Of a stretch of 5,908 nt of DNA, positions 1-5,679 are shown piece by piece. Both the position numbers and the translations under genes were made by a program. The stretch's first letter is position 1, and every line of letters begins with the position of its first letter. The DNA comes from Alphaproteobacteria bacterium (GTDB taxonomy: Bacteria; Pseudomonadota; Alphaproteobacteria; Thalassobaculales; Thalassobaculaceae), in assembly GCA_028822575.1 (NCBI GenBank), contig JAPKDN010000215.1, forward strand, positions 1-5,908, read 5' to 3'. The notes under the pieces were generated by a model that saw only the letters and a list, made by a program, of their open reading frames with translations, had not been told where the DNA came from and did not search any database.

Positions 1-51
1 GGCGGTGGCGGTGGCGGTGGTGGTGGTGGTGGTGGTGGTGGTGGTGGTGGT
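1..51 (+). repeat. GGT/GGC trinucleotide microsatellite encoding 17 glycines
   Basis: Seventeen consecutive glycine codons: GGC and GGT alternate for the first five, then GGT repeats twelve times. The tract begins at the window edge, so its full length is unknown. It lies in the frame of the RTX protein and is followed by a Pro-rich stretch, so it reads as a flexible linker. Gain or loss of a unit by slippage would keep the frame and only change linker length. Confidence 0.9.
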
Positions 52-1401
52 TCAACTCCCGCACCGGTCGGGCCACTCATACCAGTTGGGCCGGCTCCGG
101 TGACTGTTCCAAACATCGCGGTGCCGGTCGCGGCGACGGTAACTGTCGGTGGTTCGGCGGTGGCGCCGACGCTGCCAGGAGCCGATCTTGGGCAAAGCTT
201 CACCAATAATACCGGCGCGCATGGAGCGGCGGCGCTCATTTCCGGAGGGCGGGTTGACGCGACCTTGCCGCCATCGACGACGATGACGGTCATTGGCCCA
301 TCCGTGGCGCAATCGGCGGCGGGAACGCAGTCGTTTTTTGCTGGTGGGATTAGCAACCAGGTGGGCGGTGGCGCCGGTGCGGTGGCGCTTACAAACTCGG
401 TGGCTCTGTTCACGGGTTCGCGGGCGGCGGGAGTTACCATCGACACACGTTGGGTGACGCCGACAGCGGCGGTCGTCTCAGGCTCTCCGATCGTAATTAC
501 CGGTTCGACAAACGGTGGAACCCGGCAAAGCGCGTTGATGATCGACGGGCGCGGCCTGCCGTCGGGCAGTCAGATCAACCTCGACAATGTCGACTTCGCC
601 GCCCTGATCGGGAACATGACCGTGGTCGGCGGTGCGGGGCAGAATTTTGTTGCTGGAGATGACGCTCAGCAATTTATTTCGTTGGGCGCTGATGATGACA
701 CGCTTTATGGCGGCGGCGGCGACGATACGGTGGGCAGTGCTGGCGGCGCAGATCTCCTCTTCGGTGACAACGGCAATGACGTTATGAGCGGTGGGACCGG
801 CGCCGACAGTCTTTTCGGCGGCAACGATAATGACCTGATCTATGGCAACCAGGGTCTAGATCTGATCAGCGCCGGCGACGGCAATGACACGGTCTTCGCG
901 GGTCAGAATACCGGCGGAGTTAGGGTGAGCGACGATGGTTTGTTGCGGCAATTGGATGGTATCGAAACGATATTTGGCGGCGGCGGTAGTGATTTGCTTT
1001 ATGGAAATTACGGCGCTGAGGTCGTTTATGGCGAAATCGGCAATGACACGCTCTATGGCGGGCAGGGGGATGATACCATGCTCGGTGGCGCCGGAGCGGA
1101 TGTTCTAGCTGGAAACCGGGCGAATGATCACCTCTTCGGAGAGGCGGGGGCGGATGTCTTCGTGTTCACAAATAATGGCGCGGTCGACGTTGTACATGAT
1201 TTGAACTTGGCCGAGGGCGACAGGATCAGAATCGCCGCGAATATCAATGGAACCGGAGTTGCGACGGCGGCGGATTTGCTGGCCCGGATCGGCGTCGATG
1301 CGACGGGCACGACCTTTGTCGATTTGGGGGGCGGCAACGCGGTGCAAATTGTGGGCGTCGCGCCTATTCAGCTAACGACATCGGCCTTTGAGATTGGCTG
1401 A
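1..1401 (+). CDS. RTX-type calcium-binding protein, type I secretion substrate (5' partial)
   Basis: The reading frame is open from base 1, so the N-terminus lies outside the window and 466 residues are visible. The GTG at 100 is only an internal valine codon, since Gly- and Pro-rich sequence continues upstream in frame. Order in window residues: 17 glycines (1-17); a Pro/Val-rich linker; a Gly/Ala/Thr/Ser-rich, beta-strand-like region without a recognised domain (about 60-225); two blocks of RTX repeats of the GGxGxDxLx type, such as GGGGDDTV and GGQGDDTML (about 228-301 and 324-383); and a C-terminal segment of about 80 residues with ADVFVF, a VVHDLNLAEGDRI stretch and a hydrophobic TSAFEIG end, as in type I secretion targets. 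RTX repeats fold into a calcium-bound beta-roll after export through an ABC/MFP/TolC channel. The actual function (adhesin, enzyme, S-layer) would be in the missing N-terminus. No transporter genes are in the window. The RTX class is confident; the role is unknown. Confidence 0.9.
   Translation, partial: GGGGGGGGGGGGGGGGGSTPAPVGPLIPVGPAPVTVPNIAVPVAATVTVGGSAVAPTLPGADLGQSFTNNTGAHGAAALISGGRVDATLPPSTTMTVIGPSVAQSAAGTQSFFAGGISNQVGGGAGAVALTNSVALFTGSRAAGVTIDTRWVTPTAAVVSGSPIVITGSTNGGTRQSALMIDGRGLPSGSQINLDNVDFAALIGNMTVVGGAGQNFVAGDDAQQFISLGADDDTLYGGGGDDTVGSAGGADLLFGDNGNDVMSGGTGADSLFGGNDNDLIYGNQGLDLISAGDGNDTVFAGQNTGGVRVSDDGLLRQLDGIETIFGGGGSDLLYGNYGAEVVYGEIGNDTLYGGQGDDTMLGGAGADVLAGNRANDHLFGEAGADVFVFTNNGAVDVVHDLNLAEGDRIRIAANINGTGVATAADLLARIGVDATGTTFVDLGGGNAVQIVGVAPIQLTTSAFEIG
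682..1149 (+). repeat. RTX nonapeptide repeat region, two blocks
   Basis: Tandem calcium-binding nonapeptides lie in two runs, about 682-903 and 970-1149. They are separated by about 22 residues without the motif (GQNTGGVRVSDDG onward to IETIF). Several units are degenerate, for example GNQGLDLIS and GNYGAEVVY, which lack the usual Asp or second Gly. The arrangement suggests two short beta-rolls joined by a loop. Confidence 0.85.
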
Positions 1402-1406
1402 GCCGC

Positions 1407-1422
1407 GTGGCGTCGGCGCCGC
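1407..1422 (+). terminator. Possible hairpin after the RTX gene
   Basis: A short GC-rich hairpin begins 5 bases after the RTX stop: stem GTGGCG/CGCCGC (one G-T pair) around a TCGG tetraloop. No T-tract follows, so it does not meet the usual criteria for an intrinsic terminator. It may only be compositional. Confidence 0.2.
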
Positions 1423-1549
1423 TCTCGTGATGAAATGACGCGTACACGAGCTATTTTCTTGCGAGCAGGCGTGACCAGGTCAAAACTGCAACAACACTAC
1501 GTTTCATAAACCCCCGGCCTGTTCCCGCCGCGAACCCAAGGAGACCGTC

Positions 1550-1960
1550 ATGAACATGGATGGACCGAGCAAGACCAAGGCCAGCGGTCATGTCGCCGCT
1601 TTCGCTGATAAGCCGGTGATGGTGCCGGGTCGCCGCGATTTTCTGCAATATCGCGAACTTGGCGTTACCAAGGCGAGTAACGGTCGGATCCGTGCCCAGA
1701 TTACCTCGGCCTCCAAGGGCCTGTCCGAGGAAACCGGCTGGCACGTGCACCATTGCGAGGGGCAGTTCGTCTACATGCTCAGTGGTTGGGTGGATCTGGA
1801 GTTCGCCGGTGGCGAGGTGATCCGCATCAAGGAAGGGGATTCCATGTATATCCCTGGCGAGACCCCGCATAACGAAACCGCGACGTCGAATAAGTTTGAG
1901 TTGATCGAGGTCTCGGTTCCCGCCGAAATGGGCACCTCGCCCTGCGACGCGCCGGGCTGA
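1550..1960 (+). CDS. Small single-domain cupin protein
   Basis: A 136-residue cytosolic protein with one conserved beta-barrel (cupin) domain. Motif 1 is GWHVHHCEGQFVYMLSG: His65 and His67 form the HxH pair, and Gln72 sits where the classical motif has its metal-binding Glu (Glu70 is two residues too early). Motif 2 is GDSMYIPGETPHN, giving the third His at 107. This suggests a 3-His type metal site, though metal and substrate are not visible. The start ATG at 1550 is well supported by AAGGAGA at 1538-1544, 5 bases upstream. The gene opens the catabolic cluster, 100 bases ahead of the homogentisate dioxygenase homologue, so it may be an accessory dioxygenase, isomerase or ligand sensor for that pathway; this is inference from position. 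Only a poor promoter match (TTGCGA at 1459, AAAACT at 1482) is seen upstream. The cupin fold is confident; the function is unknown. Confidence 0.85.
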   Translation: MNMDGPSKTKASGHVAAFADKPVMVPGRRDFLQYRELGVTKASNGRIRAQITSASKGLSEETGWHVHHCEGQFVYMLSGWVDLEFAGGEVIRIKEGDSMYIPGETPHNETATSNKFELIEVSVPAEMGTSPCDAPG

Positions 1961-1977
1961 ATTGAGCGTCTTGGATC

Positions 1978-2007
1978 GGCCGAGGTAATGACGGCTTGCT
2001 CTCGGTC
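1978..2007 (+). other. Intergenic hairpin between cupin and dioxygenase genes
   Basis: GGCCGAG (1978-1984) can pair with CTCGGTC (2001-2007), seven pairs including one G-T, around a 16-base loop, in the 100-base gap between the two genes. No T-run follows, so read-through is likely. It could be a processing or attenuation element, or chance. Confidence 0.25.
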
Positions 2008-2060
2008 TAGTTCGGCGGCACGGTTGCTGCACGGTTTCACTTGGGTCGGAGCGCCACGCT

Positions 2061-3212
2061 ATGGCCAGCTATATCGGGATCTCCAAGGTCGAGGGCATTG
2101 CTTCGCGACAGGCGCACGCGGATATGCCCGAGGGCACTTATGAGCGGGAGATGAGTAAGGAGGGATTTTTTGGCCCCTCTGCTCAATTCCATCACCATCG
2201 CCCCCCCACGGGTTGGAGTGACTGGGAAGGTCCGCTGCGGCCGCGTGCTTTCGATCTCAACAAGCTCGATGGTGATACCGGCTCTCCCTGGCGCGCGGCG
2301 ACGGTCCTGCATAACGCGCATTGCAAGATGCGGATGTGGCGGGCCAGCGGCGCCATGGACCATCTGGTGCGTAATGGAGATGGCGACGAATTGCTGTTCA
2401 TCCACGATGGCGTGGGGCAACTGTTCTGCGATTTCGGCCGGCTGGATCTCCGCATGGGCGATTATGTGATGCTGCCCCGCGGCACCATGTGGCGCACCGA
2501 GTTCGATGGTCCCGCCGATGTGTTGATGATCGAGGCAACGAATTCTAGCTATAAGCTGCCGGAAAAAGGGTTGGTCGGGCACCACGCCTTCTTTGATACG
2601 GCGATGCTAATTTCGCCCACCATCGATGACGCTTTCAAGGCGCAACAGACGCCCGATGATGCCGAGGAAGAGTGGAAGGTCCGGATCAAACGTCGGGGCC
2701 AGATCTCCACCGTCACCTATCCATACAACCCGCTGGACGCGGTCGGTTGGCATGGCGACTTGATGCCAGTGCGGATCAATGTCGAGGATTTCCGACCCCT
2801 GACCAGTCACCGCTATCACCTGCCGCCAAGCGCACACACGACGTTCCTGGCCGGTCGCTTCGTGGTCTGTACCTTCTGCCCACGTCCGTTCGAGCAAGAT
2901 CCGGGCGCGCTCAAGGTCCCGTTCTTTCACAACAATGACGATTATGACGAGGTACTGTTCTACCATCGGGGCGATTTCTTCAGCCGCGACAACATCGACC
3001 GCGGCATGCTGACCTTCCACCCCTGTGGCTTTACCCATGGCCCGCACCCCAAGGCGCTAAAGAACATGTTGAGCGCGCCGAAGCTGGAAACTGATGAGTA
3101 CGCTGTGATGGTTGACACCCGTGACGCGCTGGAAGTCGGGGAACTCCCGGCGGGAGTGGAGAACGAGGGGTATGTGAAATCTTGGAGCGCTCGGCCGGAG
3201 CCGGTGGAATGA
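2061..3212 (+). CDS. Homogentisate 1,2-dioxygenase family protein (short bacterial form)
   Basis: A 383-residue member of the homogentisate dioxygenase (HgmA) family of double-cupin iron enzymes. The family opens the ring of homogentisate to 4-maleylacetoacetate in tyrosine and phenylalanine breakdown. The N-terminal signature EGFFGPSAQFHHHRPPTGW lies at about 34-52. By my manual alignment to the human enzyme, the Fe(II) ligands correspond to His290, Glu297 and His326 (in FFHNNDDYDEVL and FTHGPHP), and His253 (YHLPPSAHTTF) to the catalytic His292. All are present. It is about 50-60 residues shorter than classical HmgA (about 430-445), so a related substrate cannot be excluded, and I withhold the symbol. 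The start at 2061 has GGAG at 2048-2051. The gene is translationally coupled to the downstream fumarylacetoacetase-like gene, which supports ring cleavage as its role. No isomerase gene lies between them. Confidence 0.87.
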   Translation: MASYIGISKVEGIASRQAHADMPEGTYEREMSKEGFFGPSAQFHHHRPPTGWSDWEGPLRPRAFDLNKLDGDTGSPWRAATVLHNAHCKMRMWRASGAMDHLVRNGDGDELLFIHDGVGQLFCDFGRLDLRMGDYVMLPRGTMWRTEFDGPADVLMIEATNSSYKLPEKGLVGHHAFFDTAMLISPTIDDAFKAQQTPDDAEEEWKVRIKRRGQISTVTYPYNPLDAVGWHGDLMPVRINVEDFRPLTSHRYHLPPSAHTTFLAGRFVVCTFCPRPFEQDPGALKVPFFHNNDDYDEVLFYHRGDFFSRDNIDRGMLTFHPCGFTHGPHPKALKNMLSAPKLETDEYAVMVDTRDALEVGELPAGVENEGYVKSWSARPEPVE

Positions 3213-4189
3213 AATTGGGTTCCCTAAAAATTGGTGGCCGCGACGGTACACTATTAGTGATTAGCGATGATTTCTCTCGTGCCGCGCCGGCCATTGGGAT
3301 TGCGGCGACGTTGCAGACCGTCTTGGAAAATTGGGACGAGGCGGCGCCACTACTGAGCGCTCTAGCGGACCAGGTGAATGCCGGCACCGCGCCTGGCCTT
3401 GCTCCCTTCGACCCCACCGCCATGGCCTCGCCGCTGCCGCGCGCCTATGCTTGGCTGGATGGCTCCGCCTATGTTGGTCATATGGAGCTGGTGCGAAAGG
3501 CTAGGGGCGTGGCATTGCCGCCGAGTTTCTGGACTGATCCGCTAATGTATCAGGGCGGCTCCGACGGGTTTCTTTCGCCGACTGATCCGATCCTGGTGGA
3601 GAGTGAGGATTGGGGGATCGATTTCGAGGGTGAGGTCGCCGTAGTGGTCGACGATGTGCCGTTTGGCGTTTCCGCTATTGATGCTGCGGCTCATATTAAG
3701 TTGGTCATGCTGGTCAACGATGTCAGCCTCCGTGGGTTGATTCCAGCGGAATTGGCGAAGGGTTTTGGCTTTGTACATGGCAAGCCGCCGACCGCCTTCG
3801 CGCCGGCCGCGGTCACGCCTGATGCTCTGGGTGACGCGTGGGATGGCCGCAAGCTGCATTTGCCGCTGCTATCCTACCTCAACGACGAAAAGGTCGGCTG
3901 TACCGAGGCGGGGGTAGATATGACCTTCGATTTTCCGACCCTGATTTCCCATGCGGCCAAAACCCGTCCGCTTACCGCTGGAACGGTGATAGGCTCGGGG
4001 ACCGTTTCGAACGCGGATCAGACGCATGGTTATTCCTGTATCGCCGAGATCCGGATGATCGAAACCATCGCCAACGGTGCGCCCAAGACGCCTTTCATGA
4101 GTTTCGGTGATCGGGTTCGCCTTGAAATTCTCGACAAGTCCGGCGCGTCGATATTTGGAACAATCGATCAGGTGGTGGAGCAGGCTTAG
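3209..4189 (+). CDS. Fumarylacetoacetate hydrolase family protein
   Basis: A 326-residue protein of the FAH superfamily. The enzyme cleaves the C-C bond of fumarylacetoacetate or similar 1,3-diketo acids to fumarate and a keto acid, in the cytosol, with a divalent metal. Residues 1 to about 75 match the bacterial N-terminal FAH domain (MKLGSLKIGGRDGTL), and the catalytic domain follows. The spacing fits human FAH: Asp84 and His91 (WLDGSAYVGH, as Asp126/His133), Glu140 and Glu142 (DFEGEVAVV, as Glu199/Glu201), Asp171 (VNDVSLR, as Asp233) and the GSGTVSN loop at about 262-268. I chose ATG 3209 over an in-frame TTG at 3182. It overlaps the dioxygenase stop by four bases (ATGA), has GGAG at 3197-3200, and gives the family's usual MKL N-terminus. 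It catalyses the last step if the substrate is homogentisate; fumarylpyruvate or acylpyruvate are alternatives. Confidence 0.92.
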   Translation: MKLGSLKIGGRDGTLLVISDDFSRAAPAIGIAATLQTVLENWDEAAPLLSALADQVNAGTAPGLAPFDPTAMASPLPRAYAWLDGSAYVGHMELVRKARGVALPPSFWTDPLMYQGGSDGFLSPTDPILVESEDWGIDFEGEVAVVVDDVPFGVSAIDAAAHIKLVMLVNDVSLRGLIPAELAKGFGFVHGKPPTAFAPAAVTPDALGDAWDGRKLHLPLLSYLNDEKVGCTEAGVDMTFDFPTLISHAAKTRPLTAGTVIGSGTVSNADQTHGYSCIAEIRMIETIANGAPKTPFMSFGDRVRLEILDKSGASIFGTIDQVVEQA

Positions 4190-4192
4190 GGA

Positions 4193-4225
4193 CGTTGGCA
4201 CAATCGGCTTCCGCGCTTGCCAACG
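4193..4225 (+). terminator. Perfect 8-bp inverted repeat after the hydrolase gene
   Basis: CGTTGGCA (4193-4200) and TGCCAACG (4218-4225) are exact reverse complements separated by 17 bases, starting 3 bases after the hydrolase stop. A smaller CGG/CCG pair sits inside the loop. No T-run follows, so an intrinsic terminator is only possible; 3'-end protection or a protein-binding site would also fit. Confidence 0.4.
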
Positions 4226-4232
4226 ACCTATC

Positions 4233-4280
4233 GAGATTAGTTTCAAAACGTTAAGGTATTTGGCTGAAATTAGTTTCAAA
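4233..4280 (+). repeat. 15-bp direct repeat, 33-bp period (candidate operator pair)
   Basis: GAGATTAGTTTCAAA (4233-4247) and GAAATTAGTTTCAAA (4266-4280) match at 14 of 15 bases, in the same orientation, 33 bp apart, which is close to three helical turns. The second copy contains the odd palindrome GTTTCAAAC. Both lie in the AT-rich gap upstream of the 4390 gene. The layout resembles tandem regulator sites on one face of the helix; the regulator is unknown. Confidence 0.5.
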
Positions 4281-4297
4281 CATTTCCTCTCAGGTCC

Positions 4298-4326
4298 TTG
4301 ATAAATAAGATTATTGAATTTATGCC
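4298..4326 (+). promoter_or_regulatory. Weak sigma70-like promoter candidates
   Basis: TTGATA (4298-4303) is a good -35 match, but at 17 bp spacing it meets only TATGCC (4321-4326). Alternatively, TAAGAT (4306-4311) is a fair -10 with no good -35; in that case the direct repeat just upstream would sit where an activator would. Either would transcribe the 84-residue gene and the NTF2-like gene. The matches are weak. Confidence 0.25.
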
Positions 4327-4374
4327 CAATTCGCGGCAGGATAATTCGTAGATATGTTTCGGCGGAACCACCAT

Positions 4375-4383
4375 GGGGAGGTG
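4375..4383 (+). promoter_or_regulatory. Strong ribosome binding site deciding the start at 4390
   Basis: GGGGAGGTG contains the near-ideal Shine-Dalgarno core GGAGGT (4377-4382), 7 bases before the ATG at 4390. The alternative in-frame ATG at 4354 has no comparable site. Confidence 0.7.
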
Positions 4384-4389
4384 GGGGCG

Positions 4390-4644
4390 ATGGATCCAGC
4401 GGTACACATTTTGGCCAAGGCCATGTTTGGCGTGGTCGACAAAAAAGGCGATCGCAAGGAAGAGCTGAGCAAGACCATGAGCGTTGATTTCAACGAATTT
4501 GATCTTCGCTCACATTACGATGAAATGTCGCCGACCGAGAAGGTGGCTTGCTCGGACCGGGCGGAGATTATCGCCGAGGCGCACACGGAGACTGGAACCA
4601 AGCCGGCGTGCGACACCGCGCCCACCGGACCTGGGACGATATGA
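4390..4644 (+). CDS. Small protein of unknown function (84 aa)
   Basis: I do not recognise this protein. It begins MDPAVHILAKAMFGVVDKKG. A short N-terminal amphipathic or hydrophobic stretch (about 3-16) is followed by a charged, probably helical middle (KKGDRKEELSK, SPTEKVACSDRAEIIAEAH) and a Thr/Pro/Gly-rich tail (about 67-84) that looks disordered. There are two Cys residues and no signal peptide or convincing membrane segment. The start is set by GGAGGT 7 bases upstream; an in-frame ATG at 4354 would add 12 residues. It follows the repeat-bearing control region and is 35 bases ahead of the NTF2-like gene, so the two may be co-transcribed. The strong ribosome binding site is the main argument that it is translated. 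A spurious frame in a long gap remains possible. Confidence 0.5.
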   Translation: MDPAVHILAKAMFGVVDKKGDRKEELSKTMSVDFNEFDLRSHYDEMSPTEKVACSDRAEIIAEAHTETGTKPACDTAPTGPGTI

Positions 4645-4679
4645 TGGGCGAGCTCTGATGCTCCTTTGAATTTGGATTG

Positions 4680-5078
4680 ATGATGGCGGATCTGGACCAC
4701 GCATGGGTGGAGCAAATAGCTGCCGCGCGTGCTGTGATGACCGCGCACCTGATCGCTCTCAACGCCCAGGACGCCGATGCATTGGCGGCGACCATGCATT
4801 TCCCACATTACCGGCTCTCTGGCGGCGTGATGCGAGTATGGGGGACGCCGGAAAACTATCTGGCGGATTTCCACAAACGCGCCAGCGGTGCGTGGCACCA
4901 CACGCGCTGGGATTCCATCGACGTCCCTATGGCCTCGGTGGACAAGGTGCATCTGGACGTTCGTTTCACCCGATTTCGCGCTGATGATAGCGTGCTTGCC
5001 CAGCATCGCTCGCTCTGGGTGATCAGCGAATTGAAGAACGTTTGGGCGGCGCAGCTCAGATCCAGCTTCGCGCCTTGA
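4680..5078 (+). CDS. NTF2-like / SnoaL-like small protein
   Basis: A 132-residue protein that reads as a single NTF2-like domain. It has N-terminal helices (ALNAQDADALAATMHFPHYR), the central GVMRVWGTPENYLADF region, and closing beta-strands KVHLDVRFTRFRADDSV, SLWVISE and VWAAQLRSSFAP, ending in the RSSFA motif common in this group. The fold forms a cone-shaped pocket used by isomerases, dehydratases, cyclases and small ligand-binding proteins. His/Asp/Trp-rich positions (WHHTRWD at about 72-78) may line the pocket. The exact activity cannot be read from sequence. The start is uncertain among TTG 4677, ATG 4680 and ATG 4683: the only Shine-Dalgarno-like bases are GGA at 4674-4676, which suit 4683 at least as well. 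It lies downstream of the ring-cleavage genes, so a role on a pathway intermediate is plausible but inferred. It converges with the aldolase remnant, 24 bases away. Confidence 0.82.
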   Translation: MMADLDHAWVEQIAAARAVMTAHLIALNAQDADALAATMHFPHYRLSGGVMRVWGTPENYLADFHKRASGAWHHTRWDSIDVPMASVDKVHLDVRFTRFRADDSVLAQHRSLWVISELKNVWAAQLRSSFAP

Positions 5079-5102
5079 GGTTGATCGTGACGCGACGTTC
5101 GA

Positions 5103-5661
5103 TCACGCTTGCGCGCCGCCTCCGGTCCATTTGATGGATATCTGGATCGCGTTCTTCAACCAGATGACATCAAGTCCCGCGATTTTTTGGCAACCCATGG
5201 CTATCGCGGCCTCGATCCTTGCCATCGCGTTGAGGAATTCTGGATAATTGAGCTGTCCGGAAAACACCAGTTCGGTTGACAGGTCGAACGAGACGACGAT
5301 CGTGCAATCCATGCTCCCATCCGCGCCGCCCTCGCGGCGGGTAGCGCAATGAGGCGACATAGCGTTCGGCGTCGGACATGGATCGGACCAGAGGAAAGCA
5401 GATCCGCCCGGCGCCCGTGCCCATGGCTCACTTGACGTAGGCCGCTCGAAACTCGGCGATCCAGACTAGGGGCGCGCAATCGATACCCTGGGTAGTGGCG
5501 ATCATTACGTGGCGCGTCTTGTGCCTCGTGGAGGAGTGTTCATGGTCTAGGACGACATAGTCCGCGCCGGCCGCCACGACCGCTTACGAGACTAACGCGG
5601 GTGGGATGATGCAGACATGTCTGTTAACCCGGCGGCTCGGCTTGGTGAGTTTGGCCTTCAT
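5103..5661 (-). pseudogene. Decayed HpcH/HpaI-family aldolase
   Basis: This is a remnant of a class II aldolase of the HpcH/HpaI family, whose members cleave 4-hydroxy-2-oxo acids to pyruvate and an aldehyde. Reading from ATG 5661, family-like segments appear in order: AVVAAGADYVVLDHEHS, GIDCAPLVWIAEFRAAYVK, AGRICFPLVRSMSDAERYV and LRYPPRGRRG. After a frame change near 5310-5320 come VVSFDLSTELVFSGQ, YPEFLNAMARIEAAIA and IAGLDVIWLKNA, ending at a TGA at 5103. Lesions: a TAA at 5584-5586 (codon 26), where a Glu codon would fit; a TGA at 5428-5430 (codon 78), where an Arg codon would fit; the frame change, with the roughly 50 residues normally between RG and the FDLST block missing; and a second, in-frame gap near 5190-5201. 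The 559 bases give about 186 codons against roughly 250-260 in the family. No clear ribosome binding site precedes it. It starts 18 bases after the LLM gene ends, so it was probably that operon's second gene. Confidence 0.85.
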
Positions 5662-5679
5662 GGTTATCGAAATTATTGC

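Noticed and set aside
1459..1487. Promoter TTGCGA-17-AAAACT upstream of the cupin gene
   Set aside because: The -10 match is too poor to list as a feature.
2037..2585. Long minus-strand frames opposite the dioxygenase (also at 1451-2032 and 2607-3047)
   Set aside because: They sit antisense to genes with clear family motifs, show no recognisable motif of their own and are expected in GC-rich DNA.
3182..3208. TTG start giving the hydrolase nine extra N-terminal residues
   Set aside because: The extra residues overlap the dioxygenase end and are unlike the family. ATG 3209 gives the usual MKL start, a GGAG at suitable distance and the ATGA overlap.
4354..4389. Upstream ATG for the 84-residue gene
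   Set aside because: It has no good ribosome binding site, while ATG 4390 has GGAGGT 7 bases upstream.
5086..5107. CGTGA/TCACG inverted repeat between the converging genes, as a shared terminator
   Set aside because: The stem is only 5 bp with a 12-base loop and no T-tract; chance is likely.
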